A stretch of DNA of 64,000 bases, taken from Linderina pennispora. Lineage: Eukaryota; Kickxellomycota; Kickxellomycetes; Kickxellales; Kickxellaceae. The number at the start of each line of letters is the position of its first letter. The first letter of the stretch is position 1. The position numbers and the translations under genes were made by a program. Below, piece by piece: positions 1 to 9,501 of the stretch. Below the pieces are notes generated by a model. The model was not told the DNA's origin and did not search any database. It was given only the letters and a program-made list of their open reading frames with translations. The DNA is taken from NCBI RefSeq assembly GCF_002104995.1, contig NW_024468258.1, positions 62,001-126,000 of the forward strand. Direction: 5' to 3'.

Positions 1-1714
1 ACAAGTCTGTACTGGATCGGTGCCAGGAGCAAAATCGCGCCCAAGCCTGCAATCGATGCCATCCCCAGCAGCTGGTACAGCATCACCACCGTGATAATGA
101 TCTGTGCGGGCAGCTGGTACAGGAAGTGCATGTACGATGCGACCTCGGAGATCTTGTGTGCATCTACCGCCATCAGGTTGGTGATCTTTCCCAGCGACGA
201 CGCATCGTCCTCATCATCGCTACCGTCGTCCTGGCTCGGTCCCTTCTTGTCAGTAGCACCCGATTCTTGCTCGCTGCCTGCCTTCTCTGCCGATGTAGCT
301 GCGTCACGACGGCGCAGGCTCTTGGCGTAGACCTCGCCGATGATGATCGACTTCATCTGAATTCCGATTTTGCGGCCAATCCACAGCGCCTGGCTCTGGC
401 ACACAGTTGCAACAGTGCCACCAGCCATCAATCCGCTGACACACCAGTACGCCTGCTCACGCGTGTAGATAGACGGGTCCTCGATGTACCGCAGAATACG
501 CTTGAGCAGGAAAGGACCAGTGAAGAGGAACACAGTGCAGACCAGCGTCCACAGACTCTGGGTCAGCAGGCGGTACCGGAAGAACCACAGCAAGCGCACC
601 GTCAATGAGCGGTCATCAGACCCGTGCTTGCGGGCGTAGTCGCGCGAATCCCTGTACCATTCGGCACACACGCGCATCGACCGGTCCTCGGGCATCAGGT
701 CATACACATCATTGGGCTCCAGGGGCCGGTTGTACCCAAGCCAGATCATCGGGTCCATCCACGAGAAAAACATCAGCTGCATAATCGACGCAGTCTTCTC
801 GGGCGCCTCCGGATGCTTCTGTGATGCACCGACGGGCGCATTGGCCGGCAGGCCGTGGCGCCGACGCTGCGCTGTGAAGCTGGCCAGGAACAGAACAAGC
901 GAGATTGCCGCCATCACCATTTCGACCGCCGGGAACCGCACGGGGTGTTTTGTGTGCTTGCGCTCGACATAGTCCAGAATGGCCGACCGTGTCTTGACAA
1001 AGTCAATAAAGAACCCAACCGTAAACAGCAGCCGCAGGTGCGGCGAGGGCGAGGGCGTGCGTGTGCTGGAGCGGAAGTACATGTACACGCACAGCATGAT
1101 CGACCACGACCACAGCATGACCTCGGCCAAGGTGGTGTGGCCCGCTGGCTCGTCGTCATATACCGTGTACGCAAGCACAATTTGGATGATGGCCAAGAAC
1201 GTAATCACCACATCGCGTCGCGACGGGTTCCGGCCGTGCTGCTGAAGCGCCTCGTCGGCAGCCTGCACGCGGGCATGCGCTTCATCGTCGCTGTCACTCA
1301 GCAGCTCCTCGTCATCGAAGGCACCCATCGGATTTGGGGCTGCGGCCGCGGCGCCGCTATCAGCAGTGGCGCCATATCGGTTTCTGGATCGTGAGGCAGC
1401 ACTTCCACGCCTGGTGCCGTCCAATAGTGGCAGGTATCCTTCGGATGCGCCACCCTGGCCGTAGCGCTGTGCTCGGCGATTGCTCACAAGACGGATCACC
1501 AGGACCAGCACCGACAGCACCACTATGCTGGCTGGCAGAAGCTTCTCGATAAACAGACTGCGAAAGCACTGATCGAAATCATCACGCTTCCATGGGTGGT
1601 TCTACAGAAGCAGGAGTTATTAGGGCCCACGGACCTTACTGTTCTGTTCGCCGAAGCAGTCGACCAGCTATTGCAGTTAGCACTTACCCACGGAATTCCC
1701 TGACACTTCTTCAT
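1..1714 (-). CDS. ABCC-type (MRP/Ycf1-like) transporter, N-terminal part
   Basis: Membrane ABC transporter of subfamily C, the group that moves glutathione conjugates and other organic anions. The window holds only the N-terminus; the gene runs off the left edge. Exon 1 (1714-1688) encodes MKKCQGIPW. An intron of 86 bp (1687-1602, donor GGTAAGTG, acceptor CTGTAG) joins in phase 0 to exon 2 from 1601, which continues NHPWKRDDFDQCFRSLF, the expected start of an Ycf1-type TMD0. Five hydrophobic segments follow (TMD0), then the L0 linker and TMD1 beginning near a motif reading LMFFSWMDPMIWLGYNRPL. The left end is in the TMD1 stretch GKITNLMAVDAHKISEVASY, characteristic of ABCC. An acidic/Ser-rich insertion sits in the first cytoplasmic loop of TMD1. 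No frame break is seen in the parts I translated. Substrate cannot be told. Confidence 0.88.
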
Positions 1715-3404
1715 TATCAGCGAATAGGACTAGTAACTACAAGTAATGGAGATATGGTAGATATCGGCTATGCGCGGGTGGGTGATAATAGAGATAGTCT
1801 AAAAATGGTGCAGTGAGTAAAGCAGAGCAGAGAAGGGGCGTGGTTTGCGGTCGGACCTGGGACAAGAGTTTTCTCGGGCGCCCTCAGACCCAACAATCGA
1901 TTGACCACGGCCCACTGAAAAAGAAAATAAACGTCATTTGCTGTGTGCTGGTTTTAGAAATTTTCTTGGATCACTGAAGCTAGCCCCTTGGCCTGAAAGC
2001 CTGCGCATAACGAGGTGTGGGGAGCGGACCTAGAACAGCCTACCTGTGAGCAAGAGTTGAGCGATAACAAGGAATTAGATGCCAATAAGAATGTGAAACA
2101 AAGTGGGCTTTCAATCCCATCGTGCCGGCTCCAGGATGACTTATATACGTGATTTGCCTGGCAGAAGCCAGCTCCGAAGGGGTGTGCAAGGCGCTTCCAT
2201 TTACCCTTGGGCGCGGGAATTACAAGGAGATCATCTAGTGGGGCTTCCATTTTGGCACAGCTTTTTGGTTCCAGTGGTAGTTTTCTGGGCAGCTGCAGCG
2301 GCGAAGCACTTTCACACGCTCCCTCCTGCTTGTTTGGGCTCAGGAGCGGCCGCGTCATACCGCCATGTGTGGCCGGAATAAGGAGGTGCGGGGGGCATGA
2401 TCATCGTGTTTTCGGCATATCCGCTTGATGGCAACAGGTAGGACATTGCCCTATGTTTGCACTGGAGGGACGGAGGGGAGGGGCTGACCCGGGTAAGCAA
2501 AGGGGCTAACGTGATCCAAGCTGGGTGGCATTTCCTCGCCCATTTGCCCAGAAAAGCACCCTGTTGATGCAGCCAGCCGCATCTGTCATACATGTCCCCT
2601 CGCCACATGGCGCCCTCCGCCCTTGCGCCAAAGCTCACCGCCCAGCAAGCTGCTTCGTTGGAGGCTGACAGATAATCGCTCTAGATCTGCCACATTTCCT
2701 GCTGCGCTTCAACCGAACAAAAGGGCATCATTTCTGCTCCAGGCTGGATTTACACAGCAGCATGCTGGACCTGTGCTGGCCACAGAGTCTGTGTAGACGA
2801 AGCACACATGATTCCAATGGCAACTGTCAATACATGCGCTTTTTCACGCGGTCTTCCATTATGAAGGCATGCTCTGCGCCCCCAGCCGCCTACTGCTCTG
2901 AAACACAGCCCAACAGCAAAAGTGCAAAGCGGACACGCTTGACTGCCAGTGCTCAGAACGATGGTAAAAGATGGCACACAATCGCGGTTAACGACAATAG
3001 GGCAGCTACTTTTCCTAGACACCATCCCCCACGTAGCCGCTCTGCTATTTCTGTCTCTTTGTGAACACATCTAAATCGGAACGCGTACAGGCTTTCATTT
3101 TGGCGCCCAGACTTGGCTCTAAAATTAGTGCAAAAAGCTCTTTCCGCGCCAAAGGACTTTTAGGCAGAAAAATATCCATGCCGGCTGTCTTGGCCGTGCC
3201 AACCAAGGTAAAAAGTCAGAGTCCCGGGGTTGGGATACCGCCATTGTCAGTGAGCATGACCAGGAGTTTGGAAGATCCTCCAAATGAATTGGTGCTCCCA
3301 GCCAACTATCCTCTATTCTTGCAATAGGGACACATGGGGGACAAACTGCACCATGCCTACCTTTTTCACAGTGCCATTTTGTCGTGCAGTGAACGGTTTC
3401 CAGG
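1715..3404. other. Intergenic region, no gene recognised
   Basis: Divergent spacer between the ABCC gene and the small protein at 3517. Only short, compositionally odd open frames occur on either strand; none has a plausible start context, domain or signal peptide. The right end carries the promoter of the next gene. Confidence 0.5.
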
Positions 3405-3412
3405 TATAAATA
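3405..3412 (+). promoter_or_regulatory. TATA box for the 3517 gene
   Basis: TATAAATA lies about 110 bases before the chosen ATG. A transcript starting 25-35 bases downstream would begin after the more upstream in-frame ATG candidates, which supports translation starting at 3517. Confidence 0.55.
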
Positions 3413-3516
3413 TTGCAGTCGTCTCCCGTTCCCACCAGGAAACGCTCTACATTCATCCGAAAGCCTCCTTTTCTCTAAATCCACTTACTCTGTCTCTTTC
3501 CAGCACACGCATAGCC

Positions 3517-3867
3517 ATGAAGTACGAAAAGATCAATAACCTCAGCGACATTTTCGAGTATAGCCCCGAGGAATACACACAGCAGGTGAACTACTCAACC
3601 GATGACTTCCACTATCTGGTGCCCACATATCTTCGCCGCCAGAACACGAGGGAGTCGATCTCTGACAACGGTGTGAATGAGATGAACGAGCAGCAGATTG
3701 GCGCTCCGTTCCAGTATATTCCTGGCGACAGAGCTGGACTACTAGACAGCACCGGCCCCTTCGAGTCGAACAAGCGCACCCTCCATGGCCGCAGACATTC
3801 TGTCACTAGGCTGTACCGCAAGGTCAGCGGCATGTTCGCGCCACGGAGGAGGTTTGCTGCCATCTAG
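3517..3867 (+). CDS. Small hypothetical protein, 116 aa
   Basis: I do not recognise this protein. The reading frame is longer upstream, but the TATA box at 3405 and the A-rich context of ATAGCCATGAAG favour the ATG at 3517. The N-terminal half is acidic and Tyr-rich (MKYEKINNLSDIFEYSPEEY). The C-terminal 30 residues are strongly basic, with RRHSVTRLYRKVSG and a PRRRF stretch near the end. No signal peptide or membrane segment is visible. The polar/acidic start and basic tail would suit a small regulatory or nucleic-acid-associated protein, but that is only a guess. It runs convergent to the secreted-protein gene at 4053. Confidence 0.55.
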   Translation: MKYEKINNLSDIFEYSPEEYTQQVNYSTDDFHYLVPTYLRRQNTRESISDNGVNEMNEQQIGAPFQYIPGDRAGLLDSTGPFESNKRTLHGRRHSVTRLYRKVSGMFAPRRRFAAI

Positions 3868-4052
3868 CATCCTTTCTTAACCCTTTCCACATTCTCTCTT
3901 TGGACCACCGTGTTTATTAATTTATTGCAGCTTCCATCCTGTCCTGTTGTCAAAAATGCTCGAGCATGTGCCACCCCGCACATAGGCTGAATATGCGGGG
4001 GGGTGTCCTTCAGCTACAAACCAAAAGCACAGTTCGTACTCTTCTTCCTATC

Positions 4053-4400
4053 TCATGGCTCCTGCTGAACCCGCATCTCGCCGGACAGGCACGCGCCGAT
4101 CACATCTCCGGCAATCGTGTTCAGCAGCGTCTCGGGAATTGCATCCGGCAGTGCCTTGATGAACGAGTCACTGGGTGTGTCAGGAAGCTTGCTCTTGCCG
4201 TCAAGCAATTTGTTCAAAAGCGCTGCATTTTCGCCCGGCAAAAAGAACCTTGCCATGGGCAGAAGCGAGTCGGAGCGAGTCTTTATCGTATGCCAGTTGA
4301 ACTTTGCACACCTCAGTGTGTTCATGCTTCTCCATTCTAGCCCCGATGCCAGAGCAACCACAGTTGCAACTGCCAATGTTGTACTGAATAAAGCGTTCAT
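4053..4400 (-). CDS. Small secreted protein, 115 aa
   Basis: The N-terminus MNALFSTTLAVATVVALASG is a clear signal peptide: short polar start, hydrophobic core, small residues before a probable cleavage after ALASG. The mature protein (about 95 residues) has only two or three Cys and no recognised domain. It contains a motif PDTPSDSFIKALPDAIPETL that may form an amphipathic helix. ATG is confirmed on the minus strand at 4400. The gene is divergent from TAP42 (about 200 bases between starts). Family unknown; possibly an extracellular or cell-wall protein. It could also be an orphan lineage-specific gene. Confidence 0.55.
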   Translation of the reverse strand: MNALFSTTLAVATVVALASGLEWRSMNTLRCAKFNWHTIKTRSDSLLPMARFFLPGENAALLNKLLDGKSKLPDTPSDSFIKALPDAIPETLLNTIAGDVIGACLSGEMRVQQEP

Positions 4401-4598
4401 GGAATCAACACGTAAATACCTGGTAACCTAGAAACAAATGGAAAGGGGAAAACGATGGGGAGAAACTGGCTTAATTGATGATGTTTCCATACTAGGAAAC
4501 GCTCGGCCCTTATGTATACATGAAGGGCTCCAAGGGCGATTGAGCAATATGCGCCACACACACACACCCTCTATCCTTGCAATTTTCAGTTTTATACT

Positions 4599-5687
4599 AT
4601 GGACAACGAGGACAACGCCAGCCAGCAGCGCCCACTTGGTGCAAACCTTCGCCGCGCACAGAAGCAGCTGGAGCTGCTCAACGACTCGCCGTTGCCCAGC
4701 AGCGGGTCCGAGTACCAGAAGCAGGCCCAGAGTCTTGTGGACCTGTTAACGGTGTGCCTTCATCAGATAAAGGACCTCGATCTATTCAGCAGCAACGAAA
4801 CGCCTGACGACTACTCCACCGGCGAACTCAAGCTGATTCTGACCGATGCGTATATGGGTGAGGCGTTGCAGAAACTGAACAGCAGCGCACAAGTCACCCG
4901 GCTTAGCATCCTGGAAAAGTCGCGCGCGCACTACGACCAATTCCTGTCGCTGTGCCAAAACCTCGGCATTCTGCAGCCGGCTGAGCGTAAAATTCTCGAG
5001 CTTGTCAAGGCGCACAAGCCCATGGCAGCAGACCCGGGCACCAGTCGCATGCAAAAGATCGAGCGATTCAAGACTATCCGCGCTATGAAGCAGGAAATCG
5101 CTACACTAGAATTGCGCCTCTCTGAAAACAGCTCCAAGGACGATGCCGAGGATATGGATGAAGTCGAGCGCGAGTACGCGGTCAAGCTGGTCCGCCTCAG
5201 GATACAGCAGGTGCTTGATGACCTGAGCATGCTCGAGAGCGAGCTGGACATGGCTAAGCAGATGGAGCAGCGTCGCACTGACCCCGACCGGCGACAGAAC
5301 GAAGAAGAGCGCAGCAAGGAGTGGCGGCTCGACCCGCAGTCGTATCGTGTTAACCCCGCCACTGGCCAGCCCGGCCGCCCAGTGTTCAATGACAAGGGGC
5401 AGCCCATGCAGCCGTTTGTGCTTACCAACAACCGCCAGCATATCAAGGACAGCGTGTTCAGGCCAGGGTGGGCTCTGCCGACTATGACAGTTGACCAGTA
5501 CCTGCAGCAAGAGCAGGAGCGCGGCAATATCATCAGCGGTGGTGGCAAGGAGCCAGACGCAAAGCCAGAAATTGATGACAACGACTACGATGCCCAAGAC
5601 GCCGAGACTATGAAGCAGCGCGAGTGGGACGATTTCAAGGACAACAACCCAAAGGGAATGGGTAACCGCGGGGGCAACCGGGGTTAA
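4599..5687 (+). CDS. tap42: TAP42/alpha4 family PP2A-associated protein, 362 aa
   Basis: Regulatory partner of PP2A-type phosphatase catalytic subunits, acting in TOR signalling (yeast Tap42, animal IGBP1/alpha4). The single exon encodes an all-helical N-terminal half (about residues 15-240) with the typical pattern LLTDAYMGEAL-like helices, LSILEKSRAHYDQFLSLC and LELVKAHKP. The basic segment RMQKIERFKTIRAMKQEIA matches the conserved family helix. The C-terminus carries the signature REWDDFKDNNPKGMGN, shared by Tap42 proteins, and ends in a Gly/Asn/Arg-rich tail. Length equals the yeast protein. A second, shorter start is unlikely because the helical domain begins within 15 residues. No frame breaks. 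Convergent with the MFS gene, 42 bases apart. Confidence 0.92.
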   Translation: MDNEDNASQQRPLGANLRRAQKQLELLNDSPLPSSGSEYQKQAQSLVDLLTVCLHQIKDLDLFSSNETPDDYSTGELKLILTDAYMGEALQKLNSSAQVTRLSILEKSRAHYDQFLSLCQNLGILQPAERKILELVKAHKPMAADPGTSRMQKIERFKTIRAMKQEIATLELRLSENSSKDDAEDMDEVEREYAVKLVRLRIQQVLDDLSMLESELDMAKQMEQRRTDPDRRQNEEERSKEWRLDPQSYRVNPATGQPGRPVFNDKGQPMQPFVLTNNRQHIKDSVFRPGWALPTMTVDQYLQQEQERGNIISGGGKEPDAKPEIDDNDYDAQDAETMKQREWDDFKDNNPKGMGNRGGNRG

Positions 5688-5729
5688 GCTGAACAGGAGG
5701 CTCTTTACTAGATGTCGCACTATTGGAAT

Positions 5730-7199
5730 TCATATTAGATGTAGAACCGGAAGCTCGGGTGGTCGTCGTAGATTCCATTCTGAACCGGCCTCGGCCTGCT
5801 CCTCTGGGGACAGCGGTTTGGGCTCGCCAAACTCGGCGTCTCTGCGAGCGTTCTCGCGCCGAAGAACATGCGACAGAGACAGCGCCACGACGATCATCAG
5901 GAAGCTGAACGCCAGGCACACCCCGTAGCCCATGAAGAAGCGCGGTGCTGTTTTGGTCTTGTAAATCTGCGTGCCTACGGTTGCGAAGCACTGGCCAAAC
6001 GTGTTAAGCAAGGCAACACTAATAGCGCGCTTCGTGTGTCCAACATTGTTGTTGGCTACCCATGACAGCATCAGCGGCACGATCGGGTACAGACCCATGG
6101 CAACAAAGCAGGCACCGGCGTAGTTGGCGTGCAGGTTGCCCGACGAGATCAGCAGGATATAGCCAAGGCAGGTGATCGAAGCAGCGCCAGCAACATGGTA
6201 GCCACGGCGCTGAGTACGGTCGGAGTTCCATGCAAACAGCAGCACAGTAACCAGCGCGCACGCATATGGCGGAACAGTCATCAGCTGGGCCTTGGCATCC
6301 GAGTACCCCATGTTCTTGACAATCGTGGGCAAGAACGACGTGTACGAGGCTAGCGGGATGTTCAGGCCGATATAGATCAGACATGTGAAGAGGTTCTTGT
6401 AGTCCTTGAAGGCAGCAATCAGCTGGCGCTTGTCCAAGACAGTGTTGTCGGTGTTGAGCCCCGAGCGTCCACGCTCAATGGCCACCTGCTTCTCCTCGGG
6501 CGTCACGAACCACTTCTCGAGCTTGTGGGGAGAGTTGGGCAAGAAGAAGATAGTGACCAAGCCCAGCGCAATCGTCGGAATACCCTCAATAATGAACAGC
6601 AACTGCCAGGGTGCTAGCTTCTCGTGCGCCAGGTTCTTGGCCACGCCGTAGGCAATCGCTCCGCCAAAGGCGCCAGCAATAGTTGAGCTGCCGTAGAACA
6701 TGGCCGTGCGCCATGCGAGTTCGTTGCGCAGGTAAAAGAACGACAGAATGATAGGTGCTCCAGGCCCAATGCCGGCTTCGAATATGCCCATGAAGAAGCG
6801 CGCAGCAACTAAACCAGAATAGCTTTTGCATGCGGCCATAGACGTCGAGCAGACGCCCCACAGCACCATGGTCACGCCGATCAGCACCGACGGGCTGACT
6901 TTCTTGAGCAAAAACATGTTGGGTACCTGCGAGATGCAGTAGCCAAAGTAGAAGAAGGAGAGCGCGTTGTAAAAGTCGTTGCCGGTGAGGTGCGTGCCCT
7001 CCTCGAGGCCACCGAGGCGCGCGTTACCGATGTTGCCGCGATCCAGGGCGTTGAACATGTACAGGAGTGCCATGTACGGAACAAGACGGATGTCGAGCTT
7101 GCGCAGGAGACGCCTGGTAATGGCATCGCGCTCAGGGCCGTATTGAGGAACGACGATCTCGCCCTCCTCGATGGCGACAGAGTCGTTGGTTTTTGACAT
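5730..7199 (-). CDS. MFS transporter, anion:cation symporter (Dal5/Tna1-like) family, 489 aa
   Basis: Twelve-segment major facilitator permease of the plasma membrane. The N-terminal signature RLVPYMALLYMFNALDRGNIGNARL and the later ARFFMGIFEAGIGPGAPIIL are typical of the fungal ACS group (allantoate, nicotinate, biotin-precursor and similar organic anion permeases). A long central cytoplasmic loop follows segment 6 (PNSPHKLEKWFVTPEEKQ). The tail is polar and ends LPVLHLI. Single exon with ATG at 7199. A TATA box lies about 135 bases upstream. Substrate cannot be assigned from sequence alone; a nicotinate or ureide-type acid is the family default. No lesion seen. Confidence 0.88.
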   Translation of the reverse strand: MSKTNDSVAIEEGEIVVPQYGPERDAITRRLLRKLDIRLVPYMALLYMFNALDRGNIGNARLGGLEEGTHLTGNDFYNALSFFYFGYCISQVPNMFLLKKVSPSVLIGVTMVLWGVCSTSMAACKSYSGLVAARFFMGIFEAGIGPGAPIILSFFYLRNELAWRTAMFYGSSTIAGAFGGAIAYGVAKNLAHEKLAPWQLLFIIEGIPTIALGLVTIFFLPNSPHKLEKWFVTPEEKQVAIERGRSGLNTDNTVLDKRQLIAAFKDYKNLFTCLIYIGLNIPLASYTSFLPTIVKNMGYSDAKAQLMTVPPYACALVTVLLFAWNSDRTQRRGYHVAGAASITCLGYILLISSGNLHANYAGACFVAMGLYPIVPLMLSWVANNNVGHTKRAISVALLNTFGQCFATVGTQIYKTKTAPRFFMGYGVCLAFSFLMIVVALSLSHVLRRENARRDAEFGEPKPLSPEEQAEAGSEWNLRRPPELPVLHLI

Positions 7200-7330
7200 T
7201 AGCGAGATTGACTATATCGTGGCCTATAGCAGACTGGTATACTGTGAGGATAATATTAGGTAGAGGTATCTGGGGAGACGGAATAGCGGTAGTGAAGCCC
7301 TAGCGAAAGAGGGATTCCAGCAGCAGCACC

Positions 7331-7337
7331 CTTTATA
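7331..7337 (-). promoter_or_regulatory. TATA box of the MFS transporter gene
   Basis: On the minus strand the context reads CGTATAAAGGG. It is about 135 bases before the ATG at 7199, leaving room for a short 5' leader. Confidence 0.5.
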
Positions 7338-7339
7338 CG

Positions 7340-8100
7340 ATCTTTCTTACCGACACCACTTGATACTCGTTCAAAAAGCAGCAGTACACTGACCTGCCTG
7401 CATCCAGGCAGGCAGCGGACACAGGCTGGCGTGTCTGACACCAAAAGAGATCATCGAGAGGCGCACAGCTCATGTGAACTTGTAGGTAATCCCTCCTACT
7501 GGTACTATAGCAAAATGTCGGTGTTCGGCGTCTGTTGCTTCTCGGCTGACAAGCAGCGGGTGCCATTGCAGGCAACAGAGGCAGCGGCACGGACAGGCAA
7601 ATTGTCGATGAATATGCACAGACTACGGAATTCGCTCCCTTTTCTCTAGTCACAGTGGAAGATGGAACAGCGCTATAGGCGACTATGATGCAGAGCACCA
7701 TCTCCCAGCTATTAGTGGGACAAACAGGCTGTAGATCGTGGGGCATGACTCAGGGCAGCAGAAAGAGGGCCATTAGATGAGCCATCTGACGAAATGTCGC
7801 TCACATGGCCTTGCTCGCAGACAGCATCCAGCTTTACTCGCAGGCGGCTCCTGCGCAAAAGGCATTCGCGTCAAAGACTCAGCTTGCTGCCTATTCCTTT
7901 GCACGAGCAATAGCGCACACCATGGCCCGACCTAGGCCAGGAGAATCCAAACTAGCCTGCTTCAAACCGTAGCGCTTTGACTGCAAAAGAAAAAAAGTTG
8001 GCCCTTAAAAGCATGCTTTCAGATGCACTCTTCAAAATTTCTTGGGAATTTTTTTAGTCTACAGGCTGGCTAGTTGCAAAAAAGGCTCGTATTTTGAGAT
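7340..8100. other. Intergenic, nothing recognised
   Basis: Open frames here are short and Cys/Ser-rich without a domain. An A/T-rich patch (about 7985-8090) with runs of A and T precedes the small zinc-finger frame. Confidence 0.4.
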
Positions 8101-8304
8101 TTACCCGAGGCACTCGTACAGGTGGCGAGAAAACGTCACATCGAGCAAAAAGTGGGCCCCGCAGTTTGGGCAGTGCTGACCCAGTCCGTTGCTCGCAGCC
8201 TTGCCGGTTCTGCGTCGCATGCTCGTCCGGCGAAAGATGCGCATCAGGCTGCGGCGGAACCCAATCCGCTGGAATGACTCTGGGAAAATGCTCAGGGCAG
8301 ACAT
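8101..8304 (-). CDS. Possible 67-aa single zinc-finger protein
   Basis: Short frame with a true ATG. Its first 40 residues are basic (RRSLMRIFRRTSMRRRTGK). The C-terminus holds CPNCGAHFLLDVTFSRHLYE followed by C, i.e. C-x2-C-x12-H-x3-C, the spacing of a classical C2H2/C2HC finger. A weak TATA-like GATATACC lies about 45 bases upstream. A similar one-finger frame with the same H-L-Y-[D/E] element occurs at 23393-23560, which raises the chance that both are real. No homologue known to me. It could be a nucleic-acid-binding microprotein, the terminal exon of a larger gene, or a chance frame. Confidence 0.4.
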   Translation of the reverse strand: MSALSIFPESFQRIGFRRSLMRIFRRTSMRRRTGKAASNGLGQHCPNCGAHFLLDVTFSRHLYECLG

Positions 8305-9501
8305 GGGGTAGTGTAGAATAAATTACAGGACAAAGGTGTAAAAACGGTATATCTAGGATGCAACAGAGGAGGCCTGTCCGAGAAGGCCGATGTGTACGTA
8401 TATGCAGTAGGAAAGGCGGCTGTGGTGATGCTGGGTGTCTCCTTGTCGTCGGAGGGGAGCGAGGAATGCGGATGCTTTATGATGCTATTTTAATGCACAG
8501 TATCGCTGCTTGGCTGCCAAGACATGAACGATGGAATAGAATGGAAGATGGGGAAGTGAGGTGTATGTGGGTAAAAAGATAAAAAGGATGCGTGCAAAGA
8601 AGAGAGAGGGAGGGGAGGGGCGGTTTCTTATTTGGAGCGAAAAAGGAAGGAGAGCAGTCTGACTGGCTTTTAGACAAGTCTCTCGTCTCCACATAGGCTG
8701 CATATGTGCGGGAAAATTTTCCTTCGAGGTTTTTGTTGTTGGTGGGTGGGTTGGTTGAGTGCAGGTGTGAGCAAGGCCAGGCTGAATCTGCCAATAAACG
8801 GCAGCTTTAGCCTCGTGCCAGCGCCCCCCTTCTAAGCAGCCGCCAACAGGGGGAGTATTCGCAGCCGTATACAACCCAGAGCCCAACCAGAAGCGCATTC
8901 AGGAGGCGAGGGGCTTGGGCTAGCAATGGCATTCTGCCGTGGCTCGCTGGAGGCAAGAAGCTGCGCTGTTCATAGATTGGGCAGGTGGGACAAGGCGATT
9001 CTTGGGCACGGCAATTGTGCGCCAGGCGAAAGTCAAAACAACGCCAGGGGTTGGTTTCGTACTAAGCACCAACTATTGTCCCAGACTATTGACACGCCCA
9101 GCCTGGCTGGCCACAGATATGCGGTCCATTTCACCAAAAGGCCAAAACGAGCTGCATGTTTAGGAAGCCACTCGGCGCGCGCTGCTCTGTCCATCCTCCC
9201 CCACAGACCAAGCAACATCCGGCTCGGGGGTGGTGTTAGTGGTGGTGCGTGGCATATGTTGGGGCGGGCGAGTAACATGGCCACTCTTTTTGATGTCCGC
9301 AAAGGTCGATCAGCATGAACACAGCAACATGATGTGCGAGGATTGATTTGAAAACGTAGAAATAAAAGACGTGCAAGAAGAAATGCCTAGAGATAAGTAA
9401 AAGTGCGCTTGTTTGGGTTTTTTTTCCTTGGGATAAGATGATAAAGAGAGTGATGGAAAGCTGGCCTCTGCCCCGCGGTTTCGGTCTCGCACGGCAGAGA
9501 T
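8305..9501. other. Intergenic, nothing recognised
   Basis: No convincing frame. There is a G-rich purine stretch around 8600-8630 and a T-run near 9418. The region lies downstream of the CSL gene and probably contains its 3' end. Confidence 0.4.

Noticed and set aside
3334-3516. Upstream in-frame extension of the 116-aa protein
   Set aside because: The TATA box at 3405 places the transcript start downstream of those ATGs.
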